A stretch of 64,000 nt of DNA from Variovorax ginsengisoli (GTDB lineage: Bacteria > Pseudomonadota > Gammaproteobacteria > Burkholderiales > Burkholderiaceae_C): contig NZ_JAUSRO010000002.1 in NCBI RefSeq assembly GCF_030811835.1, positions 186,001 through 250,000 on the forward strand, read 5' to 3'. The first letter of the stretch is position 1. Every line of letters starts with the position of its first letter. Positions 35,495 to 43,979 of the stretch are shown here, one piece after another. The translations under genes and the position numbers were made by a program. The notes under the pieces were generated by a model. It had not been told where the DNA came from and ran no database searches. It was given only the letters and a program-made list of their open reading frames with translations.

Positions 35495-35547
35495 TGGTTT
35501 GCAGATGCCCATGCAGTGTCGCCAATGCAGCAGGAAAACGAAGTCTC
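35495..35547 (-). repeat. Island 5' element, copy C
   Basis: A minus-strand copy, 53 bp, matching copy B in about 41 of 53 positions (GAGACTTCG, TTTCCT, TTGGCGACACT and C-A-A-A-C-C-A blocks). It reads R-D-F-V-F-L-L-H-W-R-H-C-M-G-I-C-K-P in the frame that ends on the SnoaL ATG. It is 65 bp from the start, farther than in the other copies. The 287-base gap 35430-35716 holds no other feature I can support. Confidence 0.7.
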
Positions 35548-35716
35548 GAAAGGTCGCGCGGACTCCGTGACCTCCGGTGAACCGGTGAACTGTGGCGCCG
35601 CTATGCTCGTGCGTCGCAAGACGGGACATTCAATGGATGGGAGAGGCCAGCGTGCAGGGCTTTCGGGCTGGCCGTGCAGGGGCCATAGAGCTGGCACAGT
35701 CAGTCGCTTGCCGAGG

Positions 35717-37315
35717 CTAGGAGGTGTTCAGGCGGTTCGCAAAGGAGTTGAAACCCGGATGCGCCCGGAGGTCGTCATAAGCAGGGGAAGTGAGCAGTAG
35801 CAGTTCTTGCATCTGGTTGCGTGACGTCAATGCGCAATCGAGGCATCGAAATGCTTGCTCGAGATCTTCGAGTCCTGCGTGAACCAAGGTCATGGCCGCG
35901 GCGTTGGGGCCATCCGGGCGGGGGTGGCCTTGCTGCAGAATGCGCAAGAGACGTCTCGCTTCGACTTCTTTACCGCTGCGCGCGTAGGCGTAGCCGAGGT
36001 GCGCCAAAGCCACGGGATGCTCATCCGCCAGGCGGCATGCCTCTTCCAGTTGGGCGATCGCTGTCTTATGGAGTCCTGCATAGAGAAAGCAATCGCCCAA
36101 CAGCAGCTGGGCTGCATCGAACTCGGGTGCCAAGGCCACTGACTTCTGGGCAAACATGATTGCGCCGTCAAAGTCGCGCATGTGCATGCAGATGGCAGCC
36201 AGGGACGAATGCGCAAATGCGGATCGGGGAGCGAATTCCACCCCGCGCTCTGCGGCTTGGAACGCGTCCTGCAATCGGCCGGATTGAAGGTATCCCAATC
36301 CCATGGCGGTATGCGGTAGACCGTCTGCAGGACTGGCCATGATCGCCTGACTGAACATGCGCGTCGCTTCACCGGTGTGGCCGGACGCGAGGCAACCCAG
36401 CCCGAGCGCCACTTGCTCGCCCGCCGTGCGGTCTCGAATCGCGCCGCGCAGATACTCGCGCAGCAGCACGTTGTCGCGCAGTACATGCCGTGGTGCCATG
36501 TCGTCTTCCACGGTGATCGATGGCGGTTTGGAACGCAGCCAGGATTGCACCGAAGCCGCGACGTCTGCGGCGACCTGCCTCTGAAAGGCGATCACATCCT
36601 CCACGTGTTGTTCACGACGTGCAGACCAGACAATCACATCCTGCTTCGAATCAATGATCTGCAGGGTCAGTCGATAGGTCTGCCCTTGGCGAAACAGGCT
36701 GCCTTGCATCGCATAGGTGGCTTCGGATGCGCGCAGGACAGGGGAAAGCTCTTCCGCGGTCTGACCCAAGCTCTCGCTGGAGCCCCGAGAAAGCACCGTC
36801 ATGCCCGGTAGCTTTGCCATGGACAGGCTGATCTCGTCGTGAAACGCCGTCACGATGTCTGAATCGTGAGTGCTCAAGCCTGAGAAAGGAAGAATCAGCA
36901 GCCGTGCCGCAGCGCCCCGGCGGGCGAGCGGCTGCAGCGCCACCGGCTCATTGTCTTTTCTCTCCAACTCGAAGACCGGCATGAAGCCACCCTTCGGCAA
37001 TGAGATTCTCACCTCGTCGTTCAATCCTTCGTTCTGATAGTAGAGATTCAGACGAGATCTCAGGCGCCACGCCTCGGTTCGCACGCTGGTCTGGACTTGC
37101 GGGTGAAAGTCCTCGTGGTGACCGAAGGCTTCCACGGCAATATTGAACTGTTTCAGCCGTTTGCCGCGGCCAGCCAGGGTTTCTGTCACCAGGTACTGCA
37201 ATAACTGCCGCAGGCGCTTGGCCAGACGGAAGGTTTCGCTCTGTACCACGGCATGAAGTGCTGCGGTGATGCGTTCTTCCTGCAGCTCGAGAGAGTCAAT
37301 GGAACCTGAAAGCAT
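35717..37315 (-). CDS. wHTH-like/TolB-like/TPR regulator, paralogue 1
   Basis: A 532-residue protein. The N-terminal 110 residues (L-Q-E-E-R-I, then L-R-Q-L-L-Q-Y-L-V-T-E-T-L-A-G-R-G, V-R-T-E-A-W-R-L-R-S-R-L and L-P-K-G-G-F-M-P-V-F) are a DNA-binding-like domain found at the start of many TPR regulators. A TolB/FlgO-like domain follows (A-R-L-L-I-L-P-F-S-G-L near 138) and at least four TPR units fill residues 290-500. It is divergent from monooxygenase 2 and resembles the regulator at 45158-46729 over its whole length. It probably controls the island. No membrane span seen. Confidence 0.7.
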   Translation of the reverse strand: MLSGSIDSLELQEERITAALHAVVQSETFRLAKRLRQLLQYLVTETLAGRGKRLKQFNIAVEAFGHHEDFHPQVQTSVRTEAWRLRSRLNLYYQNEGLNDEVRISLPKGGFMPVFELERKDNEPVALQPLARRGAAARLLILPFSGLSTHDSDIVTAFHDEISLSMAKLPGMTVLSRGSSESLGQTAEELSPVLRASEATYAMQGSLFRQGQTYRLTLQIIDSKQDVIVWSARREQHVEDVIAFQRQVAADVAASVQSWLRSKPPSITVEDDMAPRHVLRDNVLLREYLRGAIRDRTAGEQVALGLGCLASGHTGEATRMFSQAIMASPADGLPHTAMGLGYLQSGRLQDAFQAAERGVEFAPRSAFAHSSLAAICMHMRDFDGAIMFAQKSVALAPEFDAAQLLLGDCFLYAGLHKTAIAQLEEACRLADEHPVALAHLGYAYARSGKEVEARRLLRILQQGHPRPDGPNAAAMTLVHAGLEDLEQAFRCLDCALTSRNQMQELLLLTSPAYDDLRAHPGFNSFANRLNTS

Positions 37316-37464
37316 GGCTTTGTCGCATCTCCTAACGCTGGAGACCGAATCTATTCACTTTCCCGTCTCTCGAAGTAGCGGGTATATACCGGTGGCCAGG
37401 TCACATTACGTCACGGATTCCGCGAACCAGCCGGAGACCTGCTCCATCAGGACCGTGACCCTCC

Positions 37465-37517
37465 GAGACTTCGCTTTCCTATGGCGTTGGCGACACTACC
37501 CAGGCGTCTCCAACCCA
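37465..37517 (+). repeat. Island 5' element, copy B
   Basis: A full 53-bp copy, 12 bp before the ATG of monooxygenase 2. In one frame it reads R-D-F-A-F-L-W-R-W-R-H-Y-P-G-V-S-N-P-T-K-T-T and stops at a TGA overlapping that ATG. It lies in the 213-bp divergent region between regulator 1 and monooxygenase 2. Nearby are a perfect GGTATATACC palindrome (37381-37390) and GTCACGGATTCCGCG (37410-37424), the latter also seen near copy C. No ribosome site is visible before the ATG. Confidence 0.8.
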
Positions 37518-37528
37518 ACGAAAACGAC

Positions 37529-38821
37529 ATGAACCAACTCAGCAAGCCGGCAGACTTCGACGTCGGCGACAGTGCAGACAGTGCAGCCTCCGTCGGTGCC
37601 AAGGGCCCGAGCTCCGAAGCGGTGAAAATGCGCGACGCGATCAAGGCACTGACGCCTCTTCTGCGCGACACCGCCTGTGAAAGCGAAAAGGCGACAGCCC
37701 TCGTGCCGGAGGCGTTACGTGCATTGGATAAAACCGGCTTCTTCCGGATCACCCTGCCGAAAAAGTTTGGCGGTTCGGCTTTTGGTGCGCGCGACCTGGT
37801 CGAGGTGATCGCCGCCGCGTCCTATGCCGATGGGTCTGCGGGCTGGAGCGGCTTCGCTGCGTCCGGTATCCGGATGGTGCTCGCCTTCAGTCCGCAGGCG
37901 GTCGCTGAGGTCAGCGCGAAGCTCCCGAACTGGGTCGGGCCGGCGGCGGTTGGGGCGTCTATCTTTTCCACCATCGTCGGGCAGGCTAGGCGCACTGACG
38001 ATGGGTTCCAGGTCACGGGCAAATGGATGTACGGCAGTGGCTGCAGCTACGCCGCGTGGGCGGTCGTCGGTATCGAGTGGCAGGAAGATGGCAAGCCAGT
38101 GCGCGGCCTGGCGCTGCTCTCGCGAGACCAGTACGAGGTCCTGGACGACTGGCATGTCATGGGCATGGCAGCGAGTTCGAGCAACAGCATCGTCACCCGC
38201 ACCGAAGTCTTCGTTCCGGCGTACCGTGTGGTGCGCCACGCGGACCTGCCCCTCGCCCTGGGCGCGCTGCCGCAAAAGTACGAGGGATTGACCTATCGCA
38301 TGGGGCCCTTGGCAACGATGCTATCGACGGCGCTCGCCAACATAGCGATTGCGCTTGGCATGGCCAGGGGCTGTCTTGACGCCTTTGTCGAGCAGGCCAA
38401 CAAGCGCGTTCCATTCAACCTGCCTTATGAAACGGTGGCGGCGACGCCTTCGACTCAGGTCGTGGCGGGGCGGGTCTATGCCATGGTGCAGGCCGCCGAG
38501 GCATTGATCATGCAGACGGCCGAAGAGGTCGATGCGCGCACCCGCCGCGCAGAGGATTTCTCGCCTCGCGAGGAATCGCTTGCCACGATGACGCTCGTCT
38601 ATGCAGCGAACCTCTGCGGCGAGGCGATCGACGAGATGCAACTTTGCATTGGCTCTTCATCGGTCAGCCTGCGCAACCCTATCCAACGTTTTGCCCGAGA
38701 CGTGCGCGTCATGCTGACCCATGGGGCCATCCGCCGGGATCCGGCTGCGGAAATCGCGGGGCGGCATGTCCTTGGCATGCCGCCGTTCAACATGTTTGCC
38801 GGCGGCTTGGCGCAGCGCTGA
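37529..38821 (+). CDS. Acyl-CoA-dehydrogenase-fold flavin monooxygenase, paralogue 2
   Basis: A 430-residue paralogue of the protein at 31300, with the same marks: G-G-S-A-F-G-A-R-D near 85, A-D-G-S-A-G-W near 105, K-W-M-Y-G-S-G-C-S-Y-A-A-W near 165 and T-H-G-A-I-R-R-D-P-A-A-E near the end. The expected His of the middle motif is Tyr here. It should be the oxygenase part of a two-component flavin enzyme. Residues 1-30 (starting M-N-Q-L-S-K-P-A-D-F-D) match the start of the unrelated transporter at 32711. It heads the run to ribBX; a nitroreductase gene follows after 25 bp. Confidence 0.78.
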   Translation: MNQLSKPADFDVGDSADSAASVGAKGPSSEAVKMRDAIKALTPLLRDTACESEKATALVPEALRALDKTGFFRITLPKKFGGSAFGARDLVEVIAAASYADGSAGWSGFAASGIRMVLAFSPQAVAEVSAKLPNWVGPAAVGASIFSTIVGQARRTDDGFQVTGKWMYGSGCSYAAWAVVGIEWQEDGKPVRGLALLSRDQYEVLDDWHVMGMAASSSNSIVTRTEVFVPAYRVVRHADLPLALGALPQKYEGLTYRMGPLATMLSTALANIAIALGMARGCLDAFVEQANKRVPFNLPYETVAATPSTQVVAGRVYAMVQAAEALIMQTAEEVDARTRRAEDFSPREESLATMTLVYAANLCGEAIDEMQLCIGSSSVSLRNPIQRFARDVRVMLTHGAIRRDPAAEIAGRHVLGMPPFNMFAGGLAQR

Positions 38822-38846
38822 CTATTTTCAAAGGAGAAATTTCCAT

Positions 38847-39449
38847 ATGTCCACTTCCTCTAACAACCGCGTCTCGACTTACGCCGTCAATCCGATCTTT
38901 CTGAATCGTTGGTCGCCGCGCGCCCTTGATGAAAAGGCGGTCATTTCCGAGCAGGACCTGATGACCATCTTCGAGGCTGCGCATTGGGCGCCATCCTCTT
39001 TCAACTCGCAACCCTGGCGCTTCATCTACGCCCGTCGGGGCACGCCGGAATGGTCGCCCATTTTCAATCTTCTTGTCCCGATGAACCAGGCTTGGGCGGT
39101 GCGCGCATCCGCATTGGTCGTGCTGGTATCGGCGACCACGGCACAGATGCCCGGGGCTCCCGGTCCGATGCCGGCGTACAGCCATTCGCTCGACGCTGGC
39201 GCAGCCTGGGGCTATCTTGCGCTGCAGGCGACGCAACTGGGTTGGTACGCGCATGCGATGGCAGGCTGGGACGTTCAGCAAGCTCCCGGCGTGCTGGGCG
39301 TGCCAGACGGTTTCCGGGTCGAAACCATCATTGCCATCGGCCGGCTGGGGGACAAGAGCGTACTGCCTCCGCCACTCCAGGAGCGCGAGCAGCCCAATAC
39401 CCGACGGCCCGTCGATGAGGTGGTGATGCAGGGGTTGTTCAGGCCATGA
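38847..39449 (+). CDS. Nitroreductase-family flavoprotein
   Basis: A 200-residue FMN protein of the nitroreductase fold: N-R-W-S-P-R-A-L-D near 20 (the R-x-S-x-R phosphate site), A-P-S-S-F-N-S-Q-P-W-R-F near 55, and G-A-A-W-G-Y-L-A-L-Q-A near 120. It has a clear ribosome site (AAGGAG). It probably reduces FMN or a nitro or quinone compound with NAD(P)H. The stop overlaps the next gene (ATGA). With the following reductase it could feed reduced flavin to the oxygenases. Confidence 0.85.
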   Translation: MSTSSNNRVSTYAVNPIFLNRWSPRALDEKAVISEQDLMTIFEAAHWAPSSFNSQPWRFIYARRGTPEWSPIFNLLVPMNQAWAVRASALVVLVSATTAQMPGAPGPMPAYSHSLDAGAAWGYLALQATQLGWYAHAMAGWDVQQAPGVLGVPDGFRVETIIAIGRLGDKSVLPPPLQEREQPNTRRPVDEVVMQGLFRP

Positions 39450-40090
39450 AGACATCCTCTGCCAAACCGTTCATCGTGGGCATCGGTGGTACGGCCGTCA
39501 AAGGCTCATCCACCGAGCAGGCGCTGGTTGCTGCGCTCGCGGTCGCCGAAGGGGCAGGCGGTCGGACTCAGCTCTTTGGCGGAGAGTACCTGCTCGCACT
39601 GCCTCACTATGTGCCCGGCAGCTCCGTGCGCAATGGCCATGGGCACGAATTGATCGAAGCCGTCCGTGCCGCGGACGGTCTCCTCATTGCAAGCCCCGGC
39701 TATCACGGAACCATTTCAGGGCTCGTCAAGAACGCGATCGACTATTTCGAAGAGATGGCCAAGGACGAGCGGGTCTATCTGGATGGTGTCCCCGTCGGCT
39801 TGATCGCCACGGCCTATGGCTGGCAGGCGACGGGCGGAACGCTCAGTTCTCTGCGCTCGATTGTCCATGCGCTGCGTGGGTGGCCCACTCCGATGGGAGC
39901 CGCGATCAATACGAGCGAGCGGGTTTTCTTCGATGGCGTCTGTCAGAACCAGGCCGCGGCCAGCCAGTTGAATCTGGTCGGCCGCCAAGTCGTCGAATTT
40001 GCTGCCCGTTCAGCGCCCCGTGCAGCCAGCCACGCCATTGAAACCACTTCAACGTTTGCTACGAGAACTTGCCATGTCACTTCCCAATAA
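39446..40090 (+). CDS. NADPH-dependent FMN reductase-like flavodoxin-fold protein
   Basis: A 214-residue flavodoxin-fold reductase. The FMN phosphate loop is G-T-A-V-K-G-S-S-T near residue 14, and S-P-G-Y-H-G-T-I-S-G-L-V-K-N-A-I-D-Y near 75 is the flavin-binding loop of the NADPH:FMN reductase (SsuE/MsuE-like) group. It is the likely source of reduced FMN for the flanking oxygenases. It overlaps the nitroreductase by 4 bp and monooxygenase 3 by 17 bp. Confidence 0.85.
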   Translation: MKTSSAKPFIVGIGGTAVKGSSTEQALVAALAVAEGAGGRTQLFGGEYLLALPHYVPGSSVRNGHGHELIEAVRAADGLLIASPGYHGTISGLVKNAIDYFEEMAKDERVYLDGVPVGLIATAYGWQATGGTLSSLRSIVHALRGWPTPMGAAINTSERVFFDGVCQNQAAASQLNLVGRQVVEFAARSAPRAASHAIETTSTFATRTCHVTSQ

Positions 40091-41441
40091 ATCAATTCAG
40101 GATCAACCGTTGCCACCCCCATTGGGGCTGGATGGTCATCCGCCATTTCCCCCGTCTGCGCCGACGGGTGCCGTCGAATCGCCTTGGCTCACCGACGCAG
40201 GCCGCGCCATCGCCGCCAAGGTGCGCTCGCTGATGCCGCTCATTCGTGAACAGGCTCAGCAAGGTGAGCGAATCGGTGCCCTGACGCCGCCGGTTCTCAA
40301 GGCGCTCGATGATGCGGGTGTCTACAAGATGACCATGCCCATCGAGTGGGGTGGGTATGGGCTTGGCACGCGTGACCTGCTTGAGATCATCAGCGTGCTT
40401 GGTGAGGCCGACGGCTCGGCGGGATGGGCCGCCTTCGTGGGAATCGGCGTCAAGAACCTGTTGGCCCTCGACTCGAAGATCGTCGACGAGGTTCGTGCCG
40501 ACGCGCAAGGATGGGTGGGACCCGCTGTGGTCGGAGCCTCGGTGTTCGCCACGAATGTCGGCCGCGGCCGTCGCGTCGAGGGCGGGTGGATGATTGAAGG
40601 ACGATGGGCGTTCGGTAGCGGCAGCAAGCACGCTCGCTGGGCCATGGTCGGTATCGAATACGACCCGGCAACTCACCCGGGAACCGGTCGCGGCGTGGTC
40701 GTGTTGCGGCAGCCGGACTACGAGGTTGTTGACGACTGGCATGTCAGCGGCCTATCGGGAACTTCGAGCAACTCGATCCGGGTCTCCACCGAGACCTTCG
40801 TTCCCGAGCATCGGTTCCTCGACCTCGCGGAATACCCGATGAGGTTCGGCGAGATGCACCGGCGCTACAGCGGGCCTGGCTACCAGCAGCACGGGACCGC
40901 GCTGCTCATCACGGTGTCGATTGCCGACGCTGCGATCGTGTTGGGCATGGCCCGCGGCACGCTTTCCTGCTTCGCCGAGCAAGCCAAGAAGCGCCAGCCC
41001 TTCAGCCTGCCGTACCCGACGATCGGTGACATGGCGAGCGCTCAGGTCGCCGCAGGCAAGGCGCTGGCGATGATCAATGTTTCCGCGGCAACGCTCGAAG
41101 GCATCGCTGATCAGGTCGACGCAAGAACGGCGGCGGGTCGCGATTTCTCGCGTGAGGAGGAGAGCGAAATCAGCCTCAGTGTGGCGTATGTCGCCAACCT
41201 GTGCGAAGACGCGATCAACCTCCTTCAGAAAACGATCGGTTCGTCCACCGTCAGCCTCAGCAACCCGATTCAGCGCTTCGTCCGGGACGCCCGCGTCCTG
41301 ACATCGCATGGTGCCATTCGCCTCGACCCGCAGGCAGAGGTCAACGGACGCCGGCTCCTTGGTCATCCGCCATTTGCGATGTTCGGCGGCGCAGTGCCCG
41401 AACGAAGCGCGAAACCGAAGATGGACAGACCTCGCAGCTGA
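40074..41441 (+). CDS. Acyl-CoA-dehydrogenase-fold flavin monooxygenase, paralogue 3
   Basis: A 455-residue member of the same family as 31300 and 37529: G-G-Y-G-L-G-T-R-D near 98, A-D-G-S-A-G-W near 118, R-W-A-F-G-S-G-S-K-H-A-R-W near 180, W-H-V-S-G-L-S-G-T-S-S-N-S-I near 225, and S-H-G-A-I-R-L-D-P-Q-A-E near the C-terminus. Like paralogue 1 it has a proline-rich N-terminus. It overlaps the reductase gene by 17 bp, so the two are translated as a pair, as expected for a two-component oxygenase. Confidence 0.78.
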   Translation: MSLPNKSIQDQPLPPPLGLDGHPPFPPSAPTGAVESPWLTDAGRAIAAKVRSLMPLIREQAQQGERIGALTPPVLKALDDAGVYKMTMPIEWGGYGLGTRDLLEIISVLGEADGSAGWAAFVGIGVKNLLALDSKIVDEVRADAQGWVGPAVVGASVFATNVGRGRRVEGGWMIEGRWAFGSGSKHARWAMVGIEYDPATHPGTGRGVVVLRQPDYEVVDDWHVSGLSGTSSNSIRVSTETFVPEHRFLDLAEYPMRFGEMHRRYSGPGYQQHGTALLITVSIADAAIVLGMARGTLSCFAEQAKKRQPFSLPYPTIGDMASAQVAAGKALAMINVSAATLEGIADQVDARTAAGRDFSREEESEISLSVAYVANLCEDAINLLQKTIGSSTVSLSNPIQRFVRDARVLTSHGAIRLDPQAEVNGRRLLGHPPFAMFGGAVPERSAKPKMDRPRS

Positions 41442-41583
41442 AGGATTTCAGATCGTCAGCGCACGCGCGACGCAGAGGGGGCAACCCCATCCGTTGGACC
41501 GATCCTCATCGACGCCTTTCCAGCCTGCGCGAAAGGTGAATCGAAGAAGGAGGCGCTCTGGGTAGGAGCGCACACAAGAGCAC

Positions 41584-41621
41584 CCGTCCGGAACAGGCCG
41601 TTAGAGCCCCATGCCGGACGG
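41584..41621 (+). promoter_or_regulatory. Stem-loop in the leader of the TonB receptor gene
   Basis: CCGTCCGG (41584-41591) pairs perfectly with CCGGACGG (41614-41621) around a 22-base loop, 30 bp before the receptor ATG. A smaller repeat, CCTTTC-N10-GAAAGG, is at 41515-41536. No T-run follows, so it is not a standard terminator; it could be an RNA control element. The 210-bp gap shows no FMN-riboswitch consensus. Confidence 0.4.
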
Positions 41622-41651
41622 AGAAAAGCTTTGTTTACAGGAGACAAAAAC

Positions 41652-43871
41652 ATGAATACACCGAGCCGATCGCCGTGGCTCCCCTTTCTGCTGGCGGCCA
41701 GCGTGCCGCTCGCCCTCACGATGGGGCGAGCAGACGCCGCAAGTGCACCGCCCGAGTCCACTGCGTCGAGCCCCACCCCCAGCCCGATTCCCGGGCCAGA
41801 CAGCGCTTCCAACACGCTGGCACCCCCATCGTTTGGTCCTGGAGAGCCGCCGCCATCGGGCGCCTCCGACCTGCCGATGATGGACCTGCCCAAGACGGAG
41901 GCCGGACCTGTATTTCCCATACCCATTGGGGCTGGCGAGCCCGACTTCAAAATATCGAATACCCGCGTCATGCCCGGCCCTGCCCTTGCCGCGATTGGCC
42001 CTGTTTCTGTGCTCGATGGATTTGACGCATTGCTGGGTGCACCCCCTCTTCCAAATGGCTTTACGTATCACGGAGCCGAAATTGGGTTGATGGGTGGTTC
42101 CTATGGGCGTACGCAGGGACTCGTGCAGGCAGGTGGACTGATGGGTGACTTTGCTCTATTCGGAGCCTACAGCGACGTCAAGGACGATGGTTGGCAACAG
42201 CATGCCGGCGCCCGCATGCGGCAGGCTCACGGTGACCTGGGCTGGCGGAATGGAGGCAACGAATACCATGTCATCTTGCATAGCGTGTCGAGCATGAACA
42301 AGGGGGCGTTGCTATCTCCGGTGGAGCTCATCGCGGCAGATCAAACGGCACAACTCAACTATCCCTCTTCATTCGGCACGGACAGCACGCACATCAAGTT
42401 CACTGGAAGCTACGCCTTGAATGACGGGTGGACTGCCGAGAGCAAACTTTCATTCGGAAAATTCAAGAGCAAGCAGGTGATCACGCTTGGCGGCGCGCTG
42501 GTCAACGATTGCCCGAGCAACCCGGCCTTGCTCTGCAGCGGCACGACGCCATACATGGACATCCATGGCAATCAGTTCAGCTCTCCCGGCGCTGACTACT
42601 ATGCCTATAAACAAACGTTGACGAGCGAGACGACCGCATGGGGGGCGGCGGCAAGCGCGTCCAATCGTGGACAGCTTATGGGCAGACTCAACAATTTCAC
42701 CATGGGTGTGGACTACAACCGAGCGCGAGCGCGCGCCAGTTACAGACAGAATATTGGCACCATGACCGAAGATGGAGGATACGGGACCGATCTGGGTGTC
42801 ACCGACTCCCCGCCGGTAGGTCGGCCGGAAGATGCCAGCGCAATCGCTAACTATGTCGGTCTGTACGCGACTGATTCTATCGACGTCACCGATAAGCTGA
42901 AAGTCGCGTTCGGTGGGCGTTTCAGCTATTCGAATGTGGAGTCGCGTGATCTACGAGGAACGCGCCCGTCTTTCAACGAGAATCGCACGTTCACCCATTT
43001 CGCTCCTTCGCTCGGCGCGACCTATGCGTTGACGCCGGGATTGATCGCCTATGGTGGCTATTCAGAGACGGCCCGCGTGCTCGCGCCTTCAGGAACATTC
43101 TGTGAGGACAGGGAATCGGCATGCAATTCGGTACCGCCCTGGTTTGTTTCCGACACGATCACTGACCAATCTGTTTACCGCACCTACAAAATCGGCCTCC
43201 GCGGTCAGTTGCCAAACCTGGGATTGCCGATAGCCGGCGCCCAGTTGGCCTGGAACGCCGCCCTGTACCGCACCGACATTTCTGACTATACCTATGTCGC
43301 CGCAAGTACCGGCCGGCCGTCGCTGGCCAACGTCGGGACGGTACGTCGGCAGGGTGTGAAACTGGGGGCGGAGATGGTCGTCGGTGCGGTGACGACCTCT
43401 GTCGGTTACATCTACACCGATGCCCGCTTCCAGTCGTCGTTCTCACTCTTTCAGCCGCTGAACACCTCGGCAGACGCCAATGGCTACATCCATGTGAAGC
43501 CGGGGAACGTTCTGCCGAACGAGCCAAAGCACCAGTTGGTCGTGAGCATGAAAACCAACGTGACCCCGAAATGGGTCGTTGGGACCTCGCTGCGAGCCGT
43601 ATCGAGTTCTTACTACTTCGGTGACGAAATCAACGCCATGGGAAAGGTGCCCGGATACGTTGTCGCGAGCTTCAACTTCCAATATCGCATCGATAACCAT
43701 TGGGATGTGTTTGGCATTGTGGAAAACGCGTTCAACACCCGATACGCGGTGACGGGTGGTCTGGCCTCGACCAGTCAACATATCTCGCTGGCGCCTGGCG
43801 CAACAGACTCTCGTGCGCAGGGCATTGGACAACCGCGTTCCATCTATGTTGGCTTTCGCTACAAGTTCTAG
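41652..43871 (+). CDS. TonB-dependent receptor-like outer-membrane protein, short plug
   Basis: A 739-residue outer-membrane protein with signal peptide (1-30) and a barrel ending in R-Y-K-F. Barrel marks of TonB receptors are clear (L-M-G-G-S-Y-G-R-T-Q near 145, D-D-G-W-Q-Q-H near 180, the last strands with R-S-I-Y-V-G-F-R-Y-K-F). The part before residue 140 is proline-rich and lacks a recognisable TonB box and most of a normal plug domain; L-D-G-F-D-A-L-L-G is followed directly by N-G-F-T-Y-H-G. It may take up the pathway substrate. A good ribosome site (AGGAGA) precedes. GC content is lower than that of neighbours. Confidence 0.78.
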   Translation: MNTPSRSPWLPFLLAASVPLALTMGRADAASAPPESTASSPTPSPIPGPDSASNTLAPPSFGPGEPPPSGASDLPMMDLPKTEAGPVFPIPIGAGEPDFKISNTRVMPGPALAAIGPVSVLDGFDALLGAPPLPNGFTYHGAEIGLMGGSYGRTQGLVQAGGLMGDFALFGAYSDVKDDGWQQHAGARMRQAHGDLGWRNGGNEYHVILHSVSSMNKGALLSPVELIAADQTAQLNYPSSFGTDSTHIKFTGSYALNDGWTAESKLSFGKFKSKQVITLGGALVNDCPSNPALLCSGTTPYMDIHGNQFSSPGADYYAYKQTLTSETTAWGAAASASNRGQLMGRLNNFTMGVDYNRARARASYRQNIGTMTEDGGYGTDLGVTDSPPVGRPEDASAIANYVGLYATDSIDVTDKLKVAFGGRFSYSNVESRDLRGTRPSFNENRTFTHFAPSLGATYALTPGLIAYGGYSETARVLAPSGTFCEDRESACNSVPPWFVSDTITDQSVYRTYKIGLRGQLPNLGLPIAGAQLAWNAALYRTDISDYTYVAASTGRPSLANVGTVRRQGVKLGAEMVVGAVTTSVGYIYTDARFQSSFSLFQPLNTSADANGYIHVKPGNVLPNEPKHQLVVSMKTNVTPKWVVGTSLRAVSSSYYFGDEINAMGKVPGYVVASFNFQYRIDNHWDVFGIVENAFNTRYAVTGGLASTSQHISLAPGATDSRAQGIGQPRSIYVGFRYKF

Positions 43872-43979
43872 GTTGAACATGAAATTCAAGAGCCTTGGCC
43901 GAAGCCTGGAGATCGGCATTCACACGATGCCATGGTCGGAAGAGTCCCTTGCCGGCGCTGCCCTGAGGAGAGACTTCAT

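Noticed and set aside
41442-43979. FMN riboswitch upstream of the TonB receptor or ribBX
   Set aside because: The conserved RFN blocks are not present in 41442-41651 or before 43980.
43970-43979. GAGACTTC just before ribBX as another copy of the 5' element
   Set aside because: Only eight bases match and the rest of the element is absent.
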